A DNA stretch of 64,000 nt from Glycine soja (Eukaryota; Streptophyta; Magnoliopsida; Fabales; Fabaceae), in assembly GCF_004193775.1 (NCBI RefSeq), contig NC_041008.1:7456731-7520730 (forward strand), written 5' to 3'. A program made the translations under genes and the position numbers. The notes beneath the pieces were generated by a model. It had not been told where the DNA came from. It ran no database searches and saw nothing but the letters and a program-made list of their open reading frames with translations. Shown one piece after another: positions 1 to 10,639 of the stretch (positions are counted from its first letter, which is position 1; the number at the start of each line of letters is the position of its first letter).

Positions 1-890
1 ACCACCTGAGGGATCGAACTTCGGTGCCATTGCACCACTGTTTTTCTCTTCACTCGAGTGGTGTGAATTAGGAAGAGGATGATTTTTTAAATTTTTATTT
101 TCATTATAATTTTTAATTTCAATTTAACGGAAATGGTATAATTGTTGTATATATGCATTATTTTGTCGTGTGAAATACTACACCGGCTTTCTCATCCCGC
201 AATTCAATTGTGTCGGCTGCTACCTGTGTCAACTATGGCAGCAACATTTCAGAACTTTATTCCTACTTTTTAATTATTAGTAGTATAAATTAATAATTAT
301 GTCAGTGTAATCTAACCATGCATCATGCACGCCTTTTTTGTGTACAAATATACCATAACAAAGTTGGTTTACATCATTTGAATGGAAAGTTAATACAGCC
401 GCGTTAATTAAGATACTTTTTTCTTTTAAGACTAAGTTGTTTTTTGTTTTATAAATAATACTAGAAACATAATTACAAATTAAAAATAAATTGATCCAAA
501 TACCCATTGAGGTTAAAAACTACGTCCAAAATTGTGATGGCATCTCCCATCTTATTAGCAAACCTGATTGTTAATTGCAATACCAGCTAGTAATCATTTG
601 GAGAACAGAGTAATTACACAAAGATAGGTTAATTAAACAATTAATAAATTAAAAAACACAAGCTAAGTGGAAAGAAAAAAACCGTGTTGTATTTGGGCTT
701 GGGGCTTGGGGAGTAATTAACTTCAAGATGGATTTACATTAAGTACATGTGAATCTAAACAAACACTTATTAATTTAACTCTACTGCTCAACATGAGAAA
801 TATAAACACTCCTTAATTATCTAAACTGATGAAAATATCTAGAGGCTAGCAATAGACAATGATAAACAAGAAAGTGACATGCACAAGAGA
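1..890. other. AT-rich spacer downstream of the receptor kinase
   Basis: I see no gene here. The sequence is AT-rich with short poly-T/poly-A runs and no long open frame with a recognisable product. The last 100-200 bases probably contain the 3' untranslated region of the minus-strand receptor kinase, whose stop codon is at 891-893; no polyadenylation site could be assigned with certainty. Confidence 0.5.
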
Positions 891-3800
891 TTAAGAATCA
901 TGACTTTGGAGCCTCTCAACGACTTGACTCATGCTAGGTCTCACATCTTTCTCTTCCTCCACACATTCCAAAGCCACTGTTGTCAATATCTCCATCTGCT
1001 CCACATCATAATCTGATCCCAAAGTAGGGTCAACAATTTGTTCCACCCAACATTCCCCTTCTCTTGCCTTTCTCCTTCTCTCCCTCACCCATGTTGCCAA
1101 CCTCTCATTATGAGATTGATCAGCTCCTAATTCAGTGACTTGGACACCAATCATTGGACTCCTCCCAGTTATCATCTCCAACACAACAATTCCATAGCTA
1201 TAAACATCCACCTTAGAAGTGATTTGCAAGTTGAAAACCCATTCCGGTGCCATGTAACCCCTTGTCCCTCTTATCCTAGAGAAGCTTGAGTTGTTGACAT
1301 TGTTTCTATTCAATGGCTTGGACAAGCCAAAATCAGCCACCTTGGGTTGGTAATCAGAGTCAAGAAGTATGTTTTGAGGCTTTATATCACAATGCAAGAT
1401 CCACTCCAAGCACTCTTCATGTAAATAGGCCAAACCCTTTGCCATTCCCACAGCAATGTTGTACCTCTTGCTCCAATCAAGTGCATTTGATGGAAGATTA
1501 TGTGCCAAAGAGCCATTTTCCATGAACTCATAAACCAACATCCTATGCTTTCCTTCTACACAATACCCCCACATGCCAATTAAGTTCATGTGGTTGAGCC
1601 TTCCAATGATGCTCACTTCAGTAAGAAACTCACTCTCTCCTTGGTCTGCAAATTCGTGCAATTTTTTAATTGCTGCAATGCGTTTATCTGATAACACGCC
1701 CTTGTACACTGTCCCTCCAGCACCCCTTCCAATCTCTTCGCTGAAACCCTTTGTGGCTTGTTTCAGTTCAGAGTAAGTGTATCTTCTGAACCCAGTAGCT
1801 GCTGCAAGAACATACCCTTGTTGATCTGCACTAACCAAATGATTACTACTCCTAAATAGAAAACACCACACCATAAAAATGCACAAAACCTCAAAACCTC
1901 CCAATCCAATTGCAAACCAAAGCATGAACTTCACCGACCCGTTTTCCTTGCCCTTCACGTAAGGTCTTTCTAGTACTTTTTCTGCATTTCTCGAACAAGC
2001 CAAGTCATCGCTGTTTTGAACCCGATTCTCTTGAACATCATTCTTCGGCAAACGAAGGAAGATTTGTCCGGTGAAACCGGGCGAATGATGTCCGTTTAGC
2101 AACTGTCTCTTGGGGTAACACCAAAAGAGACCATTTTCCCTCGCAAAGGAGTACTGAAACCCCATGCACTCGCACAATCCCGAGCACAATTTCTCACATT
2201 GTTTATAAGTGTAATTTGAAAAAGATGAACCATAGTCGTATCCATAGAAATCCACTTCATAATAGGGTACAAAGCGATATTCTGTCTTGTTGTCACAAGT
2301 AGGTTGGAAATTCGGCTTGCAACCTAAAGTCCAATCTTGGCTATCAATCCAACTATACCCTTCAAGACACGAACACTTTCTACCAATTACTTGTTCATGA
2401 CTGCATATACTATTGGGTCCACAAATTCCATGAATGAAACAAGGTTGTGACTTGAATTGCCCTGTTATGGACCAATTCTCTTCACCGTTTTTTCTGCTAT
2501 AGACACGAACATTGCCATCGTGATCAAGGGTCAATCTTCGTTGGAGGAGTAAACCATAGTCAATTGTCTTGAAACTGAAATGATCTGAAGCACTGAATTC
2601 GCCCAAGTTGTCTAACACTGCAACTCTGCTACTGTTGTATGTGCTTCTTCCGTTGCCAAAACCAACGTTGTCGCTGACAAGCCAAGGATCTGGCCAGTAA
2701 ACGCTTGAAACTTGAGGACCATCGTAGAGAATACGGAAAACGTTGTCGTTGTCGAAGTAGAGGTTGTAAAAACCAGAGGAATGGTTGCCCTCACTTCTTG
2801 AGGAAACAAGCTTCGTGAACCTGAGCGGTAACCATTAAATTTGACCACAAAGTTTACTCGTGCAAATTAATTTAGTTTTGAAATTATAAAAATGTAAATC
2901 CATTGATTAACAGTTACTCCTATTTAAGTTATTAATGTCAGCTAAAGTAATTAATCTCACTTTCATTGATGAGGATATAAACGAATCAGATTAGTTATAA
3001 ACGTATAAATAACATTTTTTTATACAAAGTATAAGAGCATGTGCAATGCAAGATTAAATTGTGATTTTAGCCAATTTTTTGGTGGACTCACAATATTATA
3101 TATCTCTGAAGATTTTTTTAAAATTTTTGTTCTGATAATAAAATATCAAACTTATCATCTTAAACCATTTTTTATAAGTTTCACATTCACTTACCTTCTA
3201 TATTTTTTTTAGAATTTATTTTAAAATAACTAAAACTAATTAATAATCTTTTTAGTTTTTTAGTTTTGTAGAGAGTGGCATAAAACATCATTCTTTGGAT
3301 CTGTATGCAGATCTTGCTTGTTTTTTTTTTTAGAAGAACATATCTCCATATCAATTATCTTGCTCCACATCAGATCTTACTAAGATTAGATCTTATATGG
3401 AAGATAAGGATCAAAGTGTGAAAACGCATATTAGAGATGTTCTACATAACATAGATTTTCTTATCAATAATTGATATAGTGAATTATTTACTTTAGAAAA
3501 GTGGGATCTTATAAAAATAAAGAATTTAATTAAAATATAATTTATTTTTGCGCATGATAGGAGCCCATGGAATCCATGAATGCCGACAAATACTTTGAAA
3601 GAGATTGAAAATTATGTACTACTAAGAGTAATGTCATAAATTTATTGATTGATTTTTATGATATATCCAAAAAAATGCATGGTACACCAAAATTAAATTC
3701 TAAAATAATTTTTTTTAATATATTTAATATTGAAAATGATATTTTTTAATTTTAAATATAATAAAGAGTAGTCCTTAAAATTAAGGATTGGTCCATGAAA

Positions 3801-4713
3801 TCGGTCAATTTACTCCTAATATTATCATTTCAATTAATTTAATCTTTAAATTTGACTAACAATTATATAATTCATTCCCAATCGTACGTTTCTTCAAAAT
3901 AAAAAATCATACTAACGCCCTTAAAGTACAAAAAGTAAAGCAATCGATATTCAATGATCGATTGATAAAGTGCAACTTTTGTATAATTTTGAAAACTAAA
4001 TTTGACCATGCATTTAAATACTATATATCAAGCACGAGGACTGCTACTAACAAACTTTAGAACGCATTCTTTTGGACAAATTATATAAAATTTAGGGATT
4101 TTATTAATTTTAACAACAAGATATATAGTAGTAGTGTATTAGATAGCATATATTGATAAAATTGTTGACTAAAATATCAATTTGATTAATGAAAAATGGA
4201 AATGACTCATAGTACATACCTAGTGAAAATCTGGCCAGGAAGGAGGGTATCCGTGGGAAAACCGAAGCTCTGCCACAGAACCGCGCTTTGATTACTCTGC
4301 TCGCGGAGTACGAGGTTGCCGGTGTCGAACAAATGCAGCTCAAGCGTCTTCGAGGAGAGCGTGTTGGTGGACCAGACATCGAACTGTCCCGCGTCGGTTA
4401 AAACGAGGTTCCCCGTCTTGAGGAGCGAAAGCGTGGACCGTTTCCCGTTAACCGGTTGATCGCGGTTCGCCATCCACACAACGGTCTTTGTCGTCGCTTG
4501 CGTGGAGAACCATATCGCGAAGCAGTACGCGTTCTCCCCCACGGGGCTGAACCCTGCGGTGAAGGTTCCCTTCGGCGACGAGACTATGACGTCATCTTCG
4601 GGGTTCTCCACGGAGAGGGGGAGGGAGGAGGAACGGTGGAAGTGGAAGTGGAAGAGGAAGAAGATGAGGAGAAAGGGTATTAAGGTTGGTGAAGATGCCA
4701 TGTTTGCATTCAT
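891..4713 (-). CDS. G-type lectin S-receptor-like serine/threonine kinase (ZmPK1-like), two exons
   Basis: Two coding exons, complement(4220..4713) and complement(891..2820), join across an AG|GTATGT donor and a CTCAG|G acceptor and give 807 aa without interruption. Order of parts: signal peptide about residues 1-30 (hydrophobic, ends in SSS), bulb-type mannose-binding lectin domain about 35-160, S-locus glycoprotein region, EGF-like segment about 292-334 with six or more cysteines, PAN-type segment about 340-422, one membrane span about 462-487, kinase about 525-803. The kinase has the glycine loop GRGAGG at 529, lysine in AAIKKL near 550, HCDIKPQN with catalytic Asp 643, DFG at 661 and APEW. 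HCD in place of HRD makes it a non-RD kinase. Length matches the family, in which ZmPK1 is a little over 800 aa. Expected role (family knowledge): plasma-membrane receptor in defence or stress signalling; ligand unknown. Start: first Met at 4713; a second Met four codons in (4701) is also possible. Confidence 0.93.
2821..4219 (-). other. Single intron of the receptor kinase
   Basis: This 1.4-kb AT-rich intron separates the lectin exon from the rest of the receptor. Its donor (GTATGT, 4219-4214) and acceptor (CTCAG ending at 2821) are canonical, and it interrupts an Arg codon (AG|G). I see no embedded gene. Many ZmPK1-like genes are intronless; that is general knowledge I could not check here. 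Confidence 0.85.
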
Positions 4714-4763
4714 ATGAAGAGAGAGAGAGATAGAGATATGTGATAAATTGTATTATTTATATA
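4714..4763 (-). promoter_or_regulatory. Probable TATA box and GA-rich leader of the receptor kinase
   Basis: Reading the minus strand, TATATAAAT (4763-4755) lies about 40-50 bases upstream of the start codon, followed by a CT/GA-rich leader with ATCTCT repeats (about 4735-4716). Spacing fits a core promoter with a very short untranslated leader. The transcription start itself is not visible. Confidence 0.5.
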
Positions 4764-7337
4764 GCATAGCATGATATGGTGAAAAAAGCCACTAGTATGC
4801 ATGGACATTACATGTGGGTCATTGCGGCCTTCGTGGGTCGTGGCTTCATCTTCTCGTTTCACATTCGTATTTTTAATTTAGAAATAACGTAACTTTGAGG
4901 ACCAAAATAATAAATAAAGGTTAATGTTCTACACTAACTAACCAATCTGATATTCTCGTGAGGATTTTTATACCCTTAACCCATAAGCAATAGTAACCGT
5001 TAATGATGTGCATGAGATCTCGAAGCAACATATAAGTTAAACATGATAGATCCTCGATCACAGGAATATTTATGTTACACAGTCCCTCAATTCTCAGTGC
5101 GTAAGTGCAAGCGATTAAAGTATGAAGACAGGATTGACTCATGTTGAAGGGATACAAATGTTAAAGACTTAAATAATTTTTTAAAAAATGTCAGAGGCTT
5201 ATTTAAATTATTGTTAATTTTAGAAACTAAAATGATAATAAATATAGATTTAGAGACTAAATTGATCATTTACTTTAGTTTTTTAACTCATTTGTGTAGC
5301 ATTCTTAATTAGAGAAACACTAATTAATAACATTTTTAAGATATTTTTTAAGAGAAATACTTCTAATACACTTATGATTAACTAAAATTTATTAAAAATT
5401 ATTAATTTTTATAGGTATTACTTCTTATTTAACTATTCTTTCTTAGTTTAGATGTGAGACCCACTAAAATTAATAATTTTTAAAAAACTTCCATCAATAA
5501 TAGAGTATTAGAAAGAAAGAGTGGGTTAGTATTTTTCTTTTTTTAATACATTCTATATTATTATTGATTCAAATTTATTAGGAATTATAAATTTGTTTTT
5601 TATGTCTCACATCTTATTTAAAAAAAGAGTATATGATATCTTAATTATATGCTTAAATTTATTCTAAATAATGGACGTGAGTCTTTTATTTTTATTTTAT
5701 TCATCTAAATTTATTACGAAACATTTAGTGTGGAATTGTTTTAGCTCAATAATAAATTTCGAATTCAGGATTTGTATATAAAATTGTGTTAAATTATCTT
5801 TTATAAAAAAATATGCAAACTCTATAAAAGAACGTGATATAACATTGTTAACATTTTTCAATTAGTACTAAATAGTATGAAGAATTTATTACCTATATAC
5901 GATTTATACGAATGCAGAGAAATGGGTTTTGTAGTTTATTAATAAGTTAAATAATTTAAAAATTAAAAACAGTGAAGCAGAAATCAATCACGTAATTTCG
6001 TGTGGCAGATTTCGTAGAATAATTTCTATACCAACTAGCATTTTGGTTTTTTTATTAATTAGAATTTTGGTTTTAACCCATGTGGATATAGACGTGGATG
6101 CCGTAAACTACTAGGACTTCAAGAAGCACAGTTTCCAATTAAAGAAAATAGTGTTTCGTAGAATAATTTCTATACCAACTAGCATTTTGTTTTTGTTTTT
6201 TTTTTAATTAGCATTTTGGTTTTAACCCATGTGAATATCGACGTGGATGCCGGGTACGACTAGGACTTGAAAGTTCAAGAAACACGGTTTCTAATAGTAC
6301 TGATAAGATCGAATGCGCGCGAAAATAGTAAGTAGAAACACGAAGTCAAACGGTGAATGAGTTGTTTACTTATGTTAGTTAAAAGACTAAAAATAAACTT
6401 CTTTTATTATAAAAGGTTACTTATTGATATACTTAGTGTTAATTTTTTTACACCCATAAATTCTAAACACTTAATTGATAATCTTTTTTTATTGTCTTTT
6501 CATGTATCATACTTATATTTTTCTTTCTTTTTTTTCTTTCTCTCAAGATGTCAAAAAATTTGGTTGGCAAAAATATATTTTTTTCATACTTTTATTGTAA
6601 TTCTAAATATATTTTTAACATGAGTTTTTTAGGAAAAAAAAGAAAAAAAATTAGGTATTGCCTAGCACTTGAATCATGTGAAGTTATTCACCTGACCCCG
6701 TAATAATCTTTGATTCTACATACTCCAACAATTGTGATTAAATACTTTGAAAGAATAATTTTTCTGTCCATAATGAATCAATCGTGCTCAAATAGGATTA
6801 AGGATTATATCTAGTTAAGATACTTGTGATCTAAATAAAAATAAATAAACAAATTAGATCCTGAAAACTTATTAAGACAATGACATGTTTCAAAACTCAT
6901 AATATTTATAAACTAATAAAGTCTTTACATCAACATTCAAATTATGTCCTACCGGGATATAAGTTTGAACCTTAACATAATTTATAATTATTTCGCGTAT
7001 TTCTTTAACTTAGTAAAAATTAATTTGTGTACTTAAATAGAGTATTATCCTTCTCCATGCGATCATTAAATTCACACCATTGAGATTGCAAGATTTCAAT
7101 TCTCCAATGCCCTGCCCTGATCTCATAAGAGTAAAGCATCTAAGATGAAGCTTCTTTAAGATCATAACTAAGACTTCACGCTTGATGCTTGCATAGGCAT
7201 AATAAACTTTGTAGGGTCCAAGAATAATAATCACATCATATGATTAACAAAATGTGAACATTAAACACAAGAAATGCCATATATCTTAGCATGCAAGCAA
7301 TGAAGTATGAATGCTACATGCTTGATTTTGGCAACTG
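4764..7337. other. AT-rich spacer with a local tandem duplication
   Basis: No gene recognised. The stretch is AT-rich, with short open frames that show no family resemblance and no sensible codon use. The only structured part is the 144-bp tandem duplication at 6011-6300, listed separately. Confidence 0.5.
6011..6300. repeat. Tandem duplication, period about 144 bp
   Basis: Two adjacent copies start with ttcgtagaataatttctata at 6011 and 6155. They share the 'ccaactagcattttg', 'ggttttaacccatgtg' and 'gacgtggatgcc' blocks and differ by a few substitutions and a longer T-run in the second copy. No coding potential. Confidence 0.85.
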
Positions 7338-7869
7338 CTAACAATAACCTAATGGACTATATATAACTACGGGGCTTCTAACAAGGTAACGTAGGCTTCT
7401 CCAAATAAGAGAACCTGACATAATTTCCATGCTTGCCATAGGTTTTGCTTTCACCACTACCTTGGAGCTCTTCTTTTGTGGAGTGTGAGAGAAAATGAGG
7501 CTAGTAGGCTTCACTGTGATTTCTACTCCTTTGAGAGATTTGATGGTGGCATTGAAGATGGTTGGAGTAGGACCAACATTGGTAACTCTTCTCCTGAAAA
7601 CTCCTATTATTGTGCTTGTGTTGTTTTGCACACTTAGTTGCATGGTGGGATAGTTGATAGCCTCATGGCCAAGCCCTGGAAGCAAATAGGTGTAGTTCAT
7701 AGGAGAGCCAACTAACATTGATAGAGAGGAACCATTATAGCCCTCATGGCATAAGAACTGGATATATGCAAAGTTATCCATGTCATAGATTGAACTAGGG
7801 CTCAGAGCTCTTGTAGGGTGCACTTGACCAGCAAATTCTACCTTCTTGTTAACTCTATGGCTCATTGGT
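7338..7869 (-). pseudogene. C-terminal fragment of a subtilisin-like serine protease (subtilase)
   Basis: An open frame of about 175 codons matches only the end of plant subtilases (SBT family): the PMSHRVN segment, YDMDNFAYIQFLCHEGYN, and the fibronectin-III-like C-terminal domain with GVFRRRVTNVGPTPTIFNA, GVEITVKPTSLIFSH and SGSLIWRS. The signal peptide, propeptide and the Asp/His/Ser catalytic domain are all missing. Homology stops abruptly at PMSHRVN, where the legume-type repeat at 7866-9110 begins, so the upstream part was lost or displaced by that insertion. A short internal deletion is suggested in 'EFA-GQV', where relatives have extra Gly/Ala residues (from memory). It could still be transcribed as a short secreted-type relic, but no start signal or signal peptide is visible. 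Confidence 0.8.
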
Positions 7870-9110
7870 TTAGGCTTAATATGTTTTTAGTCCTTGATAT
7901 ATACATGTTTTTGGTATTTGGTCCCTAATAAATTTTTGCTTCGAGATGGGTTCCTAATATTTGAAAACTTTTATCCGAGATCCTTGCCGTTAGTCAGAAT
8001 CTATTATCTACTTACGTGAATGTTAATCGAACATGTATGCATGTGACATGTGGTGTCACGTGTAATATTTGTCTAAATGGGATTACACGTAGGAAATTTT
8101 TTTAAAAAAAATCGTTTAACGTTAAACGACATTACCTCTGAAATTCACACTTTACCGCACCCTGTGACTCTGCATGGGTTTGGAAAAACCTTCTAGAATA
8201 TTCTTCCATGGAGGTTATCAGAGTTCTAGTGGCGACAATCACGATGGTGGTTCTAGCGACAGTGCTTCCAACGGACGTCGGCAACGGACGTCGGCAACGA
8301 CAATTGAGTATTCGCGCTGTGCTCAAGCACGCGAGTGCAAAGATTCGACAGATTCACATTTAGAATCATGTTCGCTCCAAAGGACAAGTTCTTCTACAAC
8401 AACAACATCGACAACATTCAGTTGTCGTCATGCGATATGAGACTCTCGCTCTCCAATGCGAACTCTCAAATCTTTGTCTTCAGACCCAAGGTCGACAAGA
8501 TCTCGCACCTCATCGTTAACTTCTCCTTGTTCGTCACAATTCGTTCTCTGTTGCTTTGTTTCGGTTCTCGATTTTGACTTTTGGAGAACAAATTGGCTTT
8601 GGCCCACTCTATCACTCATGAAGAAACTGTCAAAGCTTGTACGTCACAAATTAATGGCACCTCCATGCGCTGCACAAATGCCGCAAACACCTGTCGAAAA
8701 AACATGGAGTATCTGGAGTTTGAAGAGGGTTTGATCTTGGTGCAACGCGTGGCAACTCCCTATGCGATAAGGTGAATCTCCACATGACGACAATGAGGTC
8801 GAGGCAATTGGTATTGGGATTGGAATTCTTGGTGAATTCATTTAGGGTTTCGACAACGTCGTTTTGCTAAAGCTTTTCGCGGAGGTGGAAGGGTTTGTGA
8901 GTTTCAAGGGTGAGGGTTTCGAAGGAGCCGGCGGCAACTTGCTAGTTGTTTCATCGTTGCCATTGCAATGGTTTCACTGTGTGCTTCCTTTGATGGCATC
9001 GTTGTGGTGGTTACAGTGATGTCGTCTCAGCGATTATGTGCGAGCTATTGGTGAGTGGGAGAGATGATTGAAGACAAAGTGGGAAAAGGAGATAACGAAT
9101 TCCAACTATA
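7866..9110. mobile_element. Legume-type dispersed repeat with gene-like interior
   Basis: The left edge (ggcttaatatgtttttagtc, then 'ttggtccctaataaatttt') has the 'tttttagtccct' look of a very common legume repeat, probably a DNA transposon terminus. Inside, about 8140-9080 is much richer in G+C and looks gene-derived: short open pieces such as NSQIFVFRPKVDKIS (about 8335-8550) and a CRKNMEYLEF stretch (about 8690), all broken by stops and frame changes. A 14-bp direct repeat (acggacgtcggcaa) occurs near 8270. I could not find a matching right terminus, so whether this is one element with captured exons or two adjacent relics is open. Confidence 0.5.
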
Positions 9111-9330
9111 TGTCTGATTAATGGTCACGTAAGCAGATAACGGATTAATGCCCAAACAAGCCGCTTAGCACAAGAAGCCACATTGGAAGACAGTTGTCAC
9201 GAGCAAGTGTGCTAAGCGGCATCCTGCGTTTAGCGCATGACCACTTGATCCAACTGGACATGTGCGTTTAGTGCGAGTATCGCGCTAAGCGCACAAGAAA
9301 GTTCTATTTGGTCAATCAGTTGGTAAAGTA

Positions 9331-9338
9331 TATAAAAG
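9331..9338 (+). promoter_or_regulatory. LTR TATA box
   Basis: The sequence tataaaag sits at the expected U3/R position of the Athila-like LTR. The related LTR at the window's end has the same motif in the same context (63907-63914), which supports it being the element's core promoter. Confidence 0.6.
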
Positions 9339-10050
9339 AATGGAAACAATTGTTTCCTTAACGATGATGAAAAAGAAGCAGAGGGACGAAAAAACAAAGG
9401 AAAACAAAAAAAGCTAATGCAAGGAAAATCCATTTTCGGAGCTATAGCCGATCCGTTTCAATCCATTTCTCTTCCATTTGCCTCCCTTTCATTCCACTTT
9501 TATATTTTCAAATCTCTCATGACAATGAGAGACTATAACCACCCGTTGTTGGGAGCTCTACAAACCAAACTCTCTTTGATGTAATGATTCTAAACTATCT
9601 TTTAATATAATGTTGTTATTGTTATTCATCCCTGTGCTTATTCACATATTTATGGTTTGATCATTCATCTTTATGTACTATTTTAGGATATATATATATA
9701 TATTGAAAAATGTTTGTATTCTAAGAACTTGAGAAAAATATCTAAAGTGAGTCATATCTAGGGATAGAATGATCTTCTTTAGCCTTTTCATGCATCTATG
9801 CTCTTAATGCTAATCATTTAGTAATCAATTGCTAAGGGATTGAGAGCGATATTAAGTGATTTAGGTTTTTTCACTCGAGGGATCTTGGTTAAAATAGACT
9901 AATAGATGTGGGTAATAATCACATTAATGTTAAAAGAGAAAAATTTGTTAAGATTACATCAAGAGTAGTTCTAGCAAGGGGAGCCCCCAACATGTTCCTT
10001 AACTCATCATCAACACCATTTCACAACTCCGAGCATTTGTTTCCTTAACC

Positions 10051-10356
10051 TTTTATGTTCCTTACTTTGTGGTTAACTCATTTAGTTTTTACTTGCAGTT
10101 AATCAATGAACAAGATTCGATTTGAATCACTAATTACTTAACAATTACACGCACACACAACTCTGAGTACAAGCATATTCCCTATGGAATTTGATACTTG
10201 ATCTTACTGTTTTATACTACTTGTGCAACTTGGTATGCTTGCTAAGGAGTCAACACTTGCTCTTTCATGTTCCTTGCTTTGCAGTTAATTTACATTAATT
10301 TATATTTGTACTTAATCAATGAACAAAATTCGATTTGAATCAAAAATTGCTTAAAC

Positions 10357-10405
<49 letters not shown>

Positions 10406-10487
10406 CTTTAAGTACAATGTGGACTTCATACTCGGTCTTATTGTTTTATTACTACTTATACGAATTGGTACACTTGTCAAGGAGTCA
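10051..10487 (+). repeat. Tandem duplication inside the LTR (U5 side), period about 211 bp
   Basis: Two successive copies of the LTR's final segment are present. Copy 1 runs about 10051-10250 and copy 2 about 10261-10487. Shared blocks in the same order: 'atgttccttactttg/atgttccttgctttg', 'aatcaatgaacaa', 'ttcgatttgaatca', 'ttgatacttgatcttactg/cttcatactcggtcttattg', 'tactactt', 'aaggagtca'. Copy 2 also contains the (TA)n tract. Confidence 0.75.
10359..10405. repeat. (TA)n microsatellite
   Basis: About 23 uninterrupted TA units within the second copy of the duplicated LTR segment. The flanking LTR sequence continues normally on both sides, so this is an expansion inside the LTR. Confidence 0.95.
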
Positions 10488-10496
10488 AAAGATTTT

Positions 10497-10515
10497 TGGC
10501 GCCGTTGTCGAGGAC
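10497..10515 (+). other. Primer-binding site, tRNA-Asp type
   Basis: The sequence tggcgccgttgtcgaggac is close to the tggcgccgttgccgggga word used as a minus-strand priming site by Athila/Tat Ty3/gypsy elements. It lies about 10 bases after the LTR end. Confidence 0.8.
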
Positions 10516-10639
10516 TTTGCTCCTTGAACTTAGTAGTTGAATATATTCTGATTTTAAGCAATTATTCTTTATTCTTTGATTCTTTATCTTAATTATGTTA
10601 ATACATTTAATTCTTTGACTTGATAACTTGTTTTGGAGT

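Larger units (their letters stand above)
9111..10487 (+). repeat. 5' LTR of the Athila-like element
   Basis: U3 contains the alternating 'ccgcttagca', 'gtgctaagcgg' and 'cgcgctaagcgc' words characteristic of a soybean LTR family, a TATA box (tataaaag at 9331-9338), then an R/U5 stretch with 'tgttgggagctcta' and 'ctctttgatgtaatgattc'. The right end is placed at ...aaggagtca (10487) just before the primer site. The left end (9111, tgtctgatta) is a guess because the partner LTR is absent. Confidence 0.65.

Noticed and set aside
2612..2848. Minus-strand open frame MVKFNGYRSG...
   Set aside because: Shadow frame over the receptor-kinase intron/exon boundary. The correct frame gives LVSSRSEGNHSSGFYNLYF.
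4456..4717. Two plus-strand open frames rich in Glu/Lys/Arg
   Set aside because: Antisense shadows of the GC-rich first exon of the receptor kinase.
10335..10592. Open frames with long IYIYIY runs
   Set aside because: Translation of the (TA)n tract in an LTR.
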